Assembly (NCBI RefSeq): GCF_010435915.1
Contig: NZ_JAAFZH010000001.1
Span: 372,001 to 436,000, forward strand
Reading direction: 5' to 3'
Length of the DNA: 64,000 bases
DNA from: Spirosoma terrae
GTDB taxonomy: Bacteria > Bacteroidota > Bacteroidia > Cytophagales > Spirosomataceae
Shown here: positions 1 to 8,850 of the stretch, piece after piece
Position numbering within the stretch: the first letter of the stretch is position 1
Layout of the letters: the number at the start of each line of letters is the position of its first letter
Program-made: the position numbers and the translations under genes
Notes under the pieces: model-generated
The model's input: only the letters and a program-made list of their open reading frames with translations
Told to the model about the DNA's origin: nothing
Databases searched by the model: none

Positions 1-546
1 GTGTACACAAATCGCGAAAATTGGGATCATGCACGCTCATTAGACGGATTTGGTGCCGATTTTAAAGAAAAAGCTACCCAGTTTGGAGCCTGGAAAATCA
101 CGTTGGACGCTTTCGGGGAATGTATGCCGTATGAAGATAATCGAGTTTATCTAACCAAAGACGTAACGGATAAATGGGGTCAACCTGTTCTGAAAATGGA
201 TGTGCATTATCGCGAAAACGAAACAGCTATGCGGAAAGATGCGCAGGAACAGGCCGTAGCCATGCTGGAAAAGGCAGGCTTTTCCAATATTGACGGGTTC
301 GATAGCCAGGCGCATCCGGGATTAAGTATTCACGAGATGGGAACGGCGCGAATGGGAACCAGCCCTAAAAATTCTGTTTTCAATAAGTTTAATCAGCATC
401 ACCTGGTTAAAAACGTATTCTGTACTGATGGTGCCTGTATGACTTCATCGCCTTGTCAGAATCCATCGCTAACCTACATGGCCCTATCAGCACGGGCGGC
501 AGATTATGCCGCAAAAGCTCTGAAACGGGGCGATATACCACGATGA
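1..546 (+). CDS. GMC family oxidoreductase, C-terminal fragment (cut by window edge)
   Basis: This is the last 181 codons of a flavin-dependent glucose-methanol-choline oxidoreductase; the FAD-binding N-terminus lies before the window. The visible part carries the GMC C-terminal domain, with the HExGTARMG stretch near residue 111 that normally holds the catalytic His, and the closing segment with CQNPSLTYMALSARAA that closes the active site and contacts FAD. Family members oxidise alcohols or sugars; the substrate cannot be told from this piece. The GTG at base 1 is an internal codon, not a real start. The gene ends just before a 36-bp-arm hairpin shared with the convergent helicase gene. Confidence 0.85.
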   Translation: MYTNRENWDHARSLDGFGADFKEKATQFGAWKITLDAFGECMPYEDNRVYLTKDVTDKWGQPVLKMDVHYRENETAMRKDAQEQAVAMLEKAGFSNIDGFDSQAHPGLSIHEMGTARMGTSPKNSVFNKFNQHHLVKNVFCTDGACMTSSPCQNPSLTYMALSARAADYAAKALKRGDIPR

Positions 547-557
547 TCGTTTGGGGC

Positions 558-641
558 TTTTGTTTATAGTTTCTGGTCTATGGTTTTGGTAGCGGAATAA
601 TTTGGGCTACCAAAACCATAGACCAGAAACTATAAACAAAA
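558..641. terminator. 36-bp perfect inverted repeat between convergent genes
   Basis: Bases 558-593 are the exact reverse complement of 606-641, with a 12-nt loop. The outer ends are T-rich on one strand and A-rich on the other, so the element could terminate transcription in both directions. It fills almost the whole gap between the stop codons of the GMC gene (544-546) and the helicase gene (643-645). The arms are much longer than a usual intrinsic terminator. Confidence 0.8.
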
Positions 642-642
642 T

Positions 643-3600
643 TTATCCCAGCGTTACCAGTTCTTTCAATTCAGCGTCGCTCATATCGCCGAGCCAGGTT
701 TCGCCAGTTTTGACACTGAGATCGGCCAGCTCTTTTTTGTTACGTATCATGGCGTCGATTTTTTCTTCGAGCGTACCCTGATTCATGAGTCGATATACCA
801 ATACGTTTTTGGTTTGTCCAATCCGGAAAGCACGGTCCGTTGCCTGCGCTTCGACGGCTGGGTTCCACCACAAATCATAATGGATGACGTGGTTTGCCTG
901 CGTTAGGTTTAAACCAGTACCGCCTGCTTTCAGCGACAGAATAAAGGTATGGTCGGAGCGGTTTTTTTGAAATTGCTCGACCATCTCATCGCGGTCATCC
1001 CGCGATGTACCGCCATGCAGGAAAAGTGGCTGAGTGCCAAAGGTCTGCTGGATAAACTGCGACAGCAGTTCACCCATTTCGCGGTATTGGGTGAAAATCA
1101 ACACCTTTTCGTGGCTGGCGTAAATGTTCTCAAGCAGATTGAGCAGCAGCGTTGCTTTGCCCGACAGGGAGGGTGTACTGTTGCCTCGTTTTAAATACTG
1201 ATGCGGGTGATTGCCAATTTGCTTGAGTGCGGTCATCAGTTTAAGCACCAGACCACGCCGGGCAATTCCATCCTTTTCCTGAATGGCCCGCAAACTTTCC
1301 TTCACGACGCTTTCGTACAAAGCCGCCTGTTCGGTAGTGAGTGAGCAGAACTGATTATTCTCAATTTTGTCGGGCAGATCACTGATAATACTCCGGTCGG
1401 TCTTAACCCGACGTAGTAAAAATGGGCTAGTGATACGTCGGAAAAGGTCGAGTTTCTGGTGATCGCGCTCCTGCTGAATAGGCTTGCCAAATTCTTCGTT
1501 GAACTTACTCAAACCACCCAAATAGCCTTTGTTGACAAAATCCATGATACTCCAGAATTCCGATAAACGGTTTTCAACGGGCGTACCACTGAGAGCGATT
1601 CGGATAGGCGCTTTCAGGGATTTAACCGCCTTTGTTTGCTCGGTATCTGAGTTTTTGATGTTCTGGGCTTCGTCGATAATTACAACGGACCAGGTAGGTT
1701 TTTTTAACGCGTCAAGATCTGAGCGCACAATACCATAAGTAGTCAGTAAGACATCGTAATCGTCGGTTTTTTCGGTCGGTAATTTTCGATTAGAGCCGTG
1801 ATAAATACGTGGTTTTAGCTCAGGAGCGAACCGGGCAATCTCTTTCTGCCAGTTTGTGAGCAGCGTAGTGGGTAACACAATCAGCCCTTTTTGCTTCTTG
1901 AAACGGTCTTCCTGCTTAAATTTCAACAGCAGACTAATTACCTGCAGCGTTTTGCCCAAGCCCATGTCGTCGGCCAGCAAACTACCCATGCCCAGTGCGG
2001 TATTTTTAAGCAGCCATTCATAGCCTCGTTGCTGATAAGGACGTAACGTAGCGTTTAGTGCGTCGGGCAAGGGCTGGGCAGCACTCTCCGTAAATTGTTT
2101 AACGAGTTTTCGGACCTCTGCTGATAGCCCTAATCGACTCCCCTTGTACTCTTCTGACAAAGCGGCCTTGAGCAGGTCCGACCCCGTCAGTTCGGGCGGA
2201 TTTTCGAGTTGTTTGTAGAGTTTTTTCAGCTCGTCTGGGTCAATCAATACGTATTGATCTTTGATTTTGACCAAGCCGGTTGTTTGTCCTACCAGTTGCT
2301 GAAACTCTTTTACACTCATCATCTCCTGGCCAAGTGCTACTTGCCAGTCGAAGGTGAGCATATCGTCCAGACGCATAAAGGCATTATCGGCCGTAACTTT
2401 CGCTTTTAACCGCCCACCTGCCTGTGGCCGTACCCAGTGCTGAAGTGATTTCGGTAGCCAAAGCGCAATACCCAGCAGTTGCATTCGTGGCAACGTATTG
2501 AGCAATACATCAACGAACAAACTGGGTGAATACGTGAGAAATTCGGGGCCGCCTATTTTGGTCAGTTTTGATAAATCGGGAAAATGGCGCGAGAGAACCA
2601 GTAAATCCTGCAGAACGGCCATTCGAATGGCGGCATGTTTCTTTTTGGTCAGCAGGTCGGGTAGTGGGATAGGTTGATCCACAACCCCTTTGTCGGTTGG
2701 CGCTTCACGATCGCGAACCAGCAAACGAAGTCGAAGCTCATCGCTGAAGTAACCGTTCCCATGGTCATTTTCTTCAACGGCTATAATCGGCACAAACCGT
2801 TTGTGAGTCAGAAAGAAATCATTAACCCAAAGCTGGATAGCCAGTGGCATTTCCTTTCGGCCGAAACCCTCGAAACGTAATGTTTCCAGGCCAAAAAACA
2901 GACGATCGGCGTCTTCGAGCGGCCACCGTTCCCAAAGTTCAATAGTGGTTGGTTTGATAACCCGACGCATGAATAGCGAGCAGAGCGTTAAAACCAGTTC
3001 CTCACCGGGTAAGGCCAGCCACTCTTTTTGCCAGCGTACGGTAAGCAACGAAGGGGGAATCTGCGTGGCCAGTAAGCTGGTTTGCTGCTGCACCGCTTCA
3101 TTGAGAGTGGCTGGTAGCCAACGCACGCGGTAATGTTCGTCGGATGTGCCAACCCGCAATAGCTGAGGGACAACGGCTCCCCGACGTAGCAACGCCATCG
3201 AAAATTGCTGAGTTAAGTATAAGGCACGTACCGAATCGCTCATTTCGGGCCAGTTGTCTTCGGTTAGCGAACGGAGCCAGTTGCTTAAGTCGCTCATCTT
3301 AAAACCGGGCAGCGTGCGCTGATCGCCATGTTCGCTGAATACGCTGATTTTCTTAACTGACATTACCTCATCGAGTTGCAACTCAATGCTGTCGCTAAAT
3401 TCGGGAGTTGGTCCTTCGTTCGGGCTGAGCTCGTCAATAGGCGGTTTGCTGAAAAGCTTATATGCCTTGGTGAGCGATTTGTGAAAATCACCTTTGGCAA
3501 ACGTAACATCGGGCGAGAGTAACCCTAATAGCTGATCGGCCAATGGCGGAATCTGCGAAAAATCCAGACGAGTCCGAGCTTTTTCATCGGCTTTCCAATC

Positions 3601-4194
3601 TTCGTCTTCGGGAAGTTCATCGGTGCAAATGGCTTTAAACGAATACACGTTTCCCATATTTCCGCCCACAGTTTCGGGCTGATCTTTCTGAAGCCCTTCC
3701 AGAATATCAAGACCTTTCAATTGAAAGACTAGAAACGGATTTCGGTCAATTTCGTTAGTGATCACATACACTACGGCAGCCAAATGTTTGCAGGGAACGG
3801 CAACATCGGGACAGGAGCAGCCCATCGCCAGATCGTGAAATGAGTCTGGGAACAAAGTAATACGTCGGCGTTTGGCAAAATCAACCAGTTCCGGTGGGAG
3901 TTGCCGGTTAAGAAGCTGGGCTAACGTAGCAGGATTATCCCGGATTTCGGTCAGAAGCCATTCTTTTTCCTGTTCTGAAAATAAGGGTACCGACAGTTTT
4001 ATTTTATACGGTCTTGGAGCTGTTCCTCTGACTGATGCACTAATCTGATTGTTAGAAATAAGTAACCCCAGCACTGCTCCTTTATTGGCATAGGTCTTAC
4101 CGCGCGGGAGCCGATTGGCCATGTCTATGCTCGTTAGGGCATTGAGCCATTGCTGTCCCCACCACGTCTTGCCGTAGGTGATGCGTTCTGCCAT
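643..4194 (-). CDS. SNF2/SWI2-family helicase with N-terminal SWIM zinc finger
   Basis: A 1183-aa SNF2-type ATPase that likely moves along duplex DNA or remodels protein-nucleic acid complexes. The N-terminal third holds a SWIM zinc-binding motif, C126-x-C128-x6-C135-x-H137. The C-terminal 450 residues hold the ATPase core: Walker A DDMGLGKT near residue 745, Walker B as DEAQ near 840 (instead of DEAH), SGTPVENRLSEFW, and the helicase C lobe with LHGGTSRDDRDEMVEQF, AGGTGLNLTQANHVIHYDLWW and the arginine-finger motif QATDRAFRIGQT near 1120. This architecture matches the bacterial SWIM-SNF2 (HepA/RapA-related) family; the cellular role is not established. It is monocistronic, convergent with the GMC gene, and has a promoter-like TACGTTTG about 50 nt upstream. 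Confidence 0.92.
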   Translation of the reverse strand: MAERITYGKTWWGQQWLNALTSIDMANRLPRGKTYANKGAVLGLLISNNQISASVRGTAPRPYKIKLSVPLFSEQEKEWLLTEIRDNPATLAQLLNRQLPPELVDFAKRRRITLFPDSFHDLAMGCSCPDVAVPCKHLAAVVYVITNEIDRNPFLVFQLKGLDILEGLQKDQPETVGGNMGNVYSFKAICTDELPEDEDWKADEKARTRLDFSQIPPLADQLLGLLSPDVTFAKGDFHKSLTKAYKLFSKPPIDELSPNEGPTPEFSDSIELQLDEVMSVKKISVFSEHGDQRTLPGFKMSDLSNWLRSLTEDNWPEMSDSVRALYLTQQFSMALLRRGAVVPQLLRVGTSDEHYRVRWLPATLNEAVQQQTSLLATQIPPSLLTVRWQKEWLALPGEELVLTLCSLFMRRVIKPTTIELWERWPLEDADRLFFGLETLRFEGFGRKEMPLAIQLWVNDFFLTHKRFVPIIAVEENDHGNGYFSDELRLRLLVRDREAPTDKGVVDQPIPLPDLLTKKKHAAIRMAVLQDLLVLSRHFPDLSKLTKIGGPEFLTYSPSLFVDVLLNTLPRMQLLGIALWLPKSLQHWVRPQAGGRLKAKVTADNAFMRLDDMLTFDWQVALGQEMMSVKEFQQLVGQTTGLVKIKDQYVLIDPDELKKLYKQLENPPELTGSDLLKAALSEEYKGSRLGLSAEVRKLVKQFTESAAQPLPDALNATLRPYQQRGYEWLLKNTALGMGSLLADDMGLGKTLQVISLLLKFKQEDRFKKQKGLIVLPTTLLTNWQKEIARFAPELKPRIYHGSNRKLPTEKTDDYDVLLTTYGIVRSDLDALKKPTWSVVIIDEAQNIKNSDTEQTKAVKSLKAPIRIALSGTPVENRLSEFWSIMDFVNKGYLGGLSKFNEEFGKPIQQERDHQKLDLFRRITSPFLLRRVKTDRSIISDLPDKIENNQFCSLTTEQAALYESVVKESLRAIQEKDGIARRGLVLKLMTALKQIGNHPHQYLKRGNSTPSLSGKATLLLNLLENIYASHEKVLIFTQYREMGELLSQFIQQTFGTQPLFLHGGTSRDDRDEMVEQFQKNRSDHTFILSLKAGGTGLNLTQANHVIHYDLWWNPAVEAQATDRAFRIGQTKNVLVYRLMNQGTLEEKIDAMIRNKKELADLSVKTGETWLGDMSDAELKELVTLG

Positions 4195-4242
4195 CTATAC
4201 TGAAAAAGAGTTTAACATGTAAAAAGCTGGTTTAGTGTGTGC

Positions 4243-4250
4243 CAAACGTA
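4243..4250 (-). promoter_or_regulatory. Candidate -7 element for the SNF2 helicase gene
   Basis: On the minus strand this reads TACGTTTG, an exact match to the Bacteroidota -7 consensus TAnnTTTG, 49 nt before the start codon. I did not see a TTG at the expected -33 spacing, so this is a half-match. Confidence 0.4.
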
Positions 4251-4724
4251 GCTACGTAAAATTAGTAAGATAGATTCCAGATCGTTACGTTATTGTTTGT
4301 CCACTGTTGCCGTGACATTATACATAAACGCCGTAAAGCAGGAAATTGATGCTACGCTATCAATTTTGGTTGCTATCTTCTTAAGCTGTAGCAAGTAAAT
4401 TGTGTGTTTTGTTATATTTTGATTAACTATATTAATGTGGAATTAAATTTTAATTATTATAAAAATATGTACTAAATATTTTGAAATATGCTCGTTGGTT
4501 GTGTAAAATTGCCGGATTGTATATGGTTTTCTTTGTTTGATTTTTAGCGTTACAATTAGCAGAATTGTTGGCCATGTACTTGTTGGTTGATACGTATCAG
4601 AGTTAACAGAGTACGTATTAATGAACGTAAAAATTAACCTTTATTAATGCGTATTGTTTCTGTTGGTAAAGCAGGATAGAGTTTTGCGCAACCATAAGTA
4701 GTTCGTTGTTGTCTCATCACTTTT
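4251..4724. other. AT-rich intergenic region without a recognisable gene
   Basis: About 470 bases between the divergently transcribed helicase and TrpD2-like genes. It is strongly AT-rich, especially 4420-4500. I see no ORF with coding character, no tRNA and no strong hairpin. It must hold the promoter of the plus-strand gene starting at 4725, but no exact TAnnTTTG match stood out. Confidence 0.6.
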
Positions 4725-6038
4725 ATGCCATCACCTACTCCTATGTCTGATATGTCCGTTATTGATTTGTCGTTAGATACGCCTGCAGATACTCCTCTTG
4801 GGCGAGGTATCAAACATATTGGTATCGGTAAATATGGCAGTAAGCCGTTGACTCCCGAAATGCTTGTCGAATGCCGGACCGCGTTGACTGACCCAGCGAC
4901 TCATCCGCTTCAATTAGGCGCTTTTTTAGGGGCCTTATTGGCAAAGGGGCCAACACCGGAGGAGCGGACGTTAGAAGAAGTGATTGGGAAAGGAGCCTTT
5001 TCACATCCTACGTTTCTGGTGAACAAAATTTGTCCTGATCTACCACAGGGCTTATTACCCATTGCAACTAAATTAGTTCGGGGTGGCAATCTGCAGGTGA
5101 CAGAGGCTGAACAACTAGGGGATTATTTATTCGGAAACGGTATTTGTGAAACGTTCCGGGGGCTGGCCGCCAGTATTATGCGCGTTCGGCACGAAACAAA
5201 CGAGGAATATCTAGGGCTTATGCGGGCGGCAGAACGGACGTTTACGCCCGGTTTTGGCCCAATGAGCTGTGCCGATCGGCCGCTGGTGCAGCTAGCGGAA
5301 CCGTTTGACGGCGTCGACAACAGCTATTTACTAACGCCTTTGCTGGCTCAGTATTTCCAAAAGCGCGGTTATGGCGCTTTATCGATGGTTGGGCGTTCGG
5401 GAGGTCCTAAATTTACGCTCAACGCCCTTGATCTGTATATGCATTTGGGCTGCCAGTTTCTCCAGAGCAATCATGAACTCGATACGCCACTAGAAAAATA
5501 CGGTTGGGTTCTTGATCAGAAAGCGTTGTCGCCTGCGCTTAACCGTTGGGTCGACCGGCGGCATACACTCATTAAACGACCTTTTCTGGCTACCCTCGAA
5601 AAAGTACTGAATCCATGCCATGCCCAGATTTTAGTTACCTCCGTTTTTCATATTACGTATCAGATGAAAATGGCTGAGCTGGCTATGATGGCTGGGTTCG
5701 ATGCGGCTATTATTCTGAAACGTGGCCTCGAAGGAAGTTTAGCGCCATCGACAAGCCGGGCTACTGGTATTCTATGTGCTGTTCGCACCCCACGAGGGCA
5801 CATGTTCTACCAACATTTTGAGGGCGATGCACCCGCTTTTTCGGCATTCCGAACGGAGTCTGATGCCCAGTACGAGCATCCGCAAGCTACTGCAAATGCC
5901 CAGTTGATACGTCAGTTTATGACAGAAGGCAGCTGCAACGATACTGATTTTGCAAACCGGGTTCGGTTTGCCTATGCCCTTTACGGGCGAGGATTAGATT
6001 GGATTGAAGGACAATTGCGGTCGCAGCCGATTAGTTAG
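4725..6038 (+). CDS. TrpD2/YbiB-like glycosyltransferase-family-3 protein
   Basis: 437 aa related to anthranilate phosphoribosyltransferase by fold. The helical N-terminal domain starts with LGRGIKHIGIGKYGSKPLTPEM near residue 24, as in YbiB/TrpD2 proteins. Where true TrpD has the PRPP motif GTGGD, this protein reads EPFDGVDNSYLLTPLLA, and where TrpD has KHGNRSVSS it reads GRSGGPKFTLNALDLYMHLG. The catalytic motifs of tryptophan synthesis are therefore not kept, and no trp genes are nearby. E. coli YbiB is known to bind nucleic acid; a similar role here is inference. ATG codons at 4725, 4743 and 4752 are all possible starts. It lies 44 bases before lhgO. Confidence 0.75.
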   Translation: MPSPTPMSDMSVIDLSLDTPADTPLGRGIKHIGIGKYGSKPLTPEMLVECRTALTDPATHPLQLGAFLGALLAKGPTPEERTLEEVIGKGAFSHPTFLVNKICPDLPQGLLPIATKLVRGGNLQVTEAEQLGDYLFGNGICETFRGLAASIMRVRHETNEEYLGLMRAAERTFTPGFGPMSCADRPLVQLAEPFDGVDNSYLLTPLLAQYFQKRGYGALSMVGRSGGPKFTLNALDLYMHLGCQFLQSNHELDTPLEKYGWVLDQKALSPALNRWVDRRHTLIKRPFLATLEKVLNPCHAQILVTSVFHITYQMKMAELAMMAGFDAAIILKRGLEGSLAPSTSRATGILCAVRTPRGHMFYQHFEGDAPAFSAFRTESDAQYEHPQATANAQLIRQFMTEGSCNDTDFANRVRFAYALYGRGLDWIEGQLRSQPIS

Positions 6039-6082
6039 GCTTGAATGCCGTACCTTTATGGCTCGAATTTAGCCATTGGGGC

Positions 6083-7273
6083 ATGACAGACGTAGTAATT
6101 ATCGGAGGAGGTATTGTTGGTTTAGCCACGGCCTTACAGCTTAAACAGCAACGACCAGCACTGAAGGTCATTTTGATTGAAAAGGAACCAGCCGTTGCTC
6201 GCCATCAGACGGGACATAATAGCGGAGTTATTCACTCGGGCCTTTATTATAAGCCAGGCAGCCTGAAAGCAACCAATTGCATACGAGGCTACCAAATGCT
6301 GATTGATTTCTGCAATGCAGAGGGTATTCCCTATGATTTGTGTGGTAAAATAGTCGTTGCGACCAAACAGGAAGAAGTTCCTCAGTTAAATATCCTTTAC
6401 GATCGTGGTCAACTCAACGGCTTAACTGGCCTGAAGAAACTGTCGGTGGCCGAAATGCGGGAAATCGAACCCCACGTCAATGGCGTGCAGGGCATGTTTG
6501 TTCCGCAAACGGGTATTATCGACTATAAGCAGGTGTCTGAGAAATACGCAGAGAAATTTCAGGCATTAGGGGGTGAAATTCGTTTGGCTGAGCGTGTTGA
6601 GCAGGTAACGCCCGGAACAAGTCTGAGCATTGTGGTAACGAATAAAAGCCGGTACGAAACTAAACTCGTTGTCAACTGTGCCGGGCTCTATTCGGATAAG
6701 ATTGCCCAATTAACCCAACCGGTCAACGTACGGATCGTGCCGTTCAGAGGAGAATATTTTAAACTTCGGCCCGAAAAAGAGTATCTGGTAAAAAACCTCA
6801 TCTATCCAGTGCCTGACCCGAATTTCCCATTCCTGGGCGTGCATTTTACGCGCATGGTTCATGGCGGAGTGGAGGCTGGCCCCAATGCGGTGCTGGCTTT
6901 CCAGCGTGAGGGCTATGCTAAATCGGATATTAATCTGAAAGAACTGTTCGAGACGTTAACCTGGCCCGGTTTTCAGAAAGTTGCGGCTAAATATTGGGAA
7001 ACAGGCTTAGGAGAAATGTATCGATCGTTTTCGAAATCGGCATTCACCAAGGCATTGCAGGGGTTAATTCCGGAAATTCATGAGTCCGACCTTGAACCGG
7101 GTGGGGCTGGTGTTCGTGCCCAGGCCTGTGACCGTACAGGGGGCTTACTCGATGATTTTGCCATTCTTGAGACTGACAAAGCCATTAACGTAGTGAATGC
7201 GCCATCGCCTGCCGCTACGTCGTCGCTATCAATTGGGAAGACGGTTTCGGAGAAAGTTTTGGCCCGTTTTTAA
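6083..7273 (+). CDS. lhgO: L-2-hydroxyglutarate oxidase/dehydrogenase (LhgO-like)
   Basis: An FAD-dependent enzyme of the DAO family that oxidises L-2-hydroxyglutarate to 2-oxoglutarate, passing electrons to the quinone pool or oxygen. The N-terminus has the dinucleotide-binding motif VIIGGGIVGLATALQL, followed by HNSGVIHSGLYYKPGSLKA, typical of the LhgO/L2HGDH family, and a C-terminal PSPAATSSLSIG near the flavin. I chose the ATG at 6083 because the Rossmann motif then begins four residues in, as in homologues; the upstream in-frame start adds 14 residues without family character. Length 396 aa fits the family. Confidence 0.9.
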   Translation: MTDVVIIGGGIVGLATALQLKQQRPALKVILIEKEPAVARHQTGHNSGVIHSGLYYKPGSLKATNCIRGYQMLIDFCNAEGIPYDLCGKIVVATKQEEVPQLNILYDRGQLNGLTGLKKLSVAEMREIEPHVNGVQGMFVPQTGIIDYKQVSEKYAEKFQALGGEIRLAERVEQVTPGTSLSIVVTNKSRYETKLVVNCAGLYSDKIAQLTQPVNVRIVPFRGEYFKLRPEKEYLVKNLIYPVPDPNFPFLGVHFTRMVHGGVEAGPNAVLAFQREGYAKSDINLKELFETLTWPGFQKVAAKYWETGLGEMYRSFSKSAFTKALQGLIPEIHESDLEPGGAGVRAQACDRTGGLLDDFAILETDKAINVVNAPSPAATSSLSIGKTVSEKVLARF

Positions 7274-7348
7274 GCGATTCTTAACGAACAATAGATGCTG
7301 AACAGGGGTTCTATATATGTCGAATAGCTGATATTAAATAGAATACTC

Positions 7349-7855
7349 ATGAAAGCGATTAATCAGGTTGACGTTCTGGATACCCCCTCTGATTTAGAGG
7401 AAAAAGGCCGGGGAAAAGTTGTAGAAGCCGTAAATCGACTTGTAGCTGATGCTTTTGCCTTATATATCAAAACCAAAAACTACCATTGGCACGTATCGGG
7501 TCGGCACTTCCGCGACTACCATTTGCTGCTTGATGAACAGGCGGGTCAGATTTTCGCCACAATTGACCCATTAGCCGAGCGAGTTCGTAAGATAGGTGGT
7601 AATACTATTCGTTCAGTGGCCCATATTGCTCAACTGCAGCGGGTTAACGATAACGACGAAGATTTTGTGTCGCCGAAAGACATGCTGCTGGATCTGGTTG
7701 CCGAAAACAAGAAAATGGCAAAGAGTATGAGAGAAGCCCATCAGATTGCCGATGATGCGGAAGACGTAGCAACGGCCAGTCTGCTCGAAAATTTTATTGA
7801 CGAAACCGAGCAACGGACCTGGTTTCTGTTCGAAACCTCCCGCGATCTGGAGTAA
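7349..7855 (+). CDS. dps: Dps-family DNA-binding ferritin-like protein
   Basis: A 168-aa Dps/miniferritin that forms a 12-subunit shell, oxidises and stores iron and protects DNA in stress. The ferroxidase motif is visible as KNYHWHVSGRHFRDYHLLLDEQ (residues 43-64), with His and Asp/Glu ligands at the subunit interface, and the C-terminal helix has LENFIDETEQRTWFLFE. The N-terminal 20 residues hold several Lys/Arg that could contact DNA. It stands alone between lhgO and a Nudix gene and is closed by a strong hairpin. Confidence 0.93.
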   Translation: MKAINQVDVLDTPSDLEEKGRGKVVEAVNRLVADAFALYIKTKNYHWHVSGRHFRDYHLLLDEQAGQIFATIDPLAERVRKIGGNTIRSVAHIAQLQRVNDNDEDFVSPKDMLLDLVAENKKMAKSMREAHQIADDAEDVATASLLENFIDETEQRTWFLFETSRDLE

Positions 7856-7889
7856 ATTAACTACGTTGGTTACCTGGCCAAAACGGCTT

Positions 7890-7938
7890 AGCGGTTGTCT
7901 TTTCCCAGTCTGAATTGGGAAAGACAACCGCTTTTTTT
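7890..7938 (+). terminator. Intrinsic terminator after dps
   Basis: Arms 7890-7907 and 7916-7932 pair over about 17 bp with one bulged base, followed by a run of seven T. It has the classic form of a rho-independent terminator. Confidence 0.85.
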
Positions 7939-7949
7939 AAGTTGCCGAT

Positions 7950-8402
7950 ATGAAAGTTCGTCCATCTGCACTCATCTGGCGTCTAAGCGCCAATCAAACG
8001 GAAGTATTATTGATGCGTTACAATTATGGCGGTCAGGATGTCTATGCCCTGCCTGGGGGTAATCCTGATCGCGGTGAAATCTTGCCCGAAACTGTTATTC
8101 GTGAAATCAGGGAAGAATTAGGGGTGTCGGTAGAAGTTGGTGAGATGATTCTGGCCGGAGAAATGCTGTTAACTCAACGTAACGACGATGTACTGCATGT
8201 GGTTTTTGCCGCTCGTAATCTTCAGGGGGAACCCGTTTTGAATCCCGCTGAAACAACGGCTCTTGAGTTGGTTTGGAAACCTGTTATCGAACTAGATCAA
8301 CTGAATCTATATCCTAACATTGGTTCTAAACTTGAGCCCTGGTTTCGTTCTGCTACGTATCTAGGCTACGTTGGACGTATTGAACAGCAATATTTCGGTT
8401 AG
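7950..8402 (+). CDS. Nudix hydrolase
   Basis: 150 aa with a perfect Nudix box: GGNPDRGE, then seven residues, then REIREELGV (about residues 31-53). Nudix enzymes hydrolyse nucleoside diphosphates linked to another group; the substrate here is unknown. Starts 12 bases after the T-run of the dps terminator. The stop at 8400-8402 is followed after one base by the ATG of a DinB-like gene, so the two are co-transcribed. Confidence 0.88.
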   Translation: MKVRPSALIWRLSANQTEVLLMRYNYGGQDVYALPGGNPDRGEILPETVIREIREELGVSVEVGEMILAGEMLLTQRNDDVLHVVFAARNLQGEPVLNPAETTALELVWKPVIELDQLNLYPNIGSKLEPWFRSATYLGYVGRIEQQYFG

Positions 8403-8403
8403 T

Positions 8404-8850
8404 ATGCTTATAGAAACGTTAAAAAAACTGTTTAATCGGGATTTAAGCCGATTAAAACATGAAATTAGTTCTTACCAGAACGAGCAGGTGATTTGGCAGG
8501 TAGAACGTAACATCGCCAACTCGGCTGGAAATTTGTGTCTGCATTTGGTAGGGAATTTAAATACGTACATTGGTGCAGAAATAGGTAAAACGGGGTACGT
8601 ACGTGACCGGGAGCTTGAATTTTCGCTTAAGGATATTCCAAAAGCTGAGCTTATCGATAAAGTCGAACAGACGAGTCGGATTGTTGAGGATGCGCTGAAT
8701 CGGCTAAACGAGGACGATTTGGATAAAGAATACCCGGTTTTGGTCTTTGATGAAAAAACGCCAACGGGATATTTGCTTGTTCACCTCACTACGCATTTAA
8801 CGTATCATCTTGGTCAGATCAACTATCACCGCCGTCTTTTAGATCGTTAA
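8404..8850 (+). CDS. DinB-like (DUF1572-type) putative metal-dependent protein
   Basis: A 148-aa four-helix-bundle protein of the DinB/YfiT type. Candidate metal-ligand histidines are in NLCLHLVGNLNTYIG (about residue 47) and in the C-terminal LVHLTTHLTYHLGQINYHR. Relatives act as thiol-dependent transferases; the substrate is unknown. I chose ATG 8404, one base after the Nudix stop; the longer reading frame from 8371 lies inside the Nudix gene. The TAA overlaps the stop of the convergent symporter gene by four bases. Confidence 0.78.
   Translation: MLIETLKKLFNRDLSRLKHEISSYQNEQVIWQVERNIANSAGNLCLHLVGNLNTYIGAEIGKTGYVRDRELEFSLKDIPKAELIDKVEQTSRIVEDALNRLNEDDLDKEYPVLVFDEKTPTGYLLVHLTTHLTYHLGQINYHRRLLDR

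Noticed and set aside
1-546. A complete short GMC protein starting at GTG base 1
   Set aside because: The piece lacks the FAD-binding half of the family, so it is a fragment cut by the window edge, not a short gene or pseudogene.
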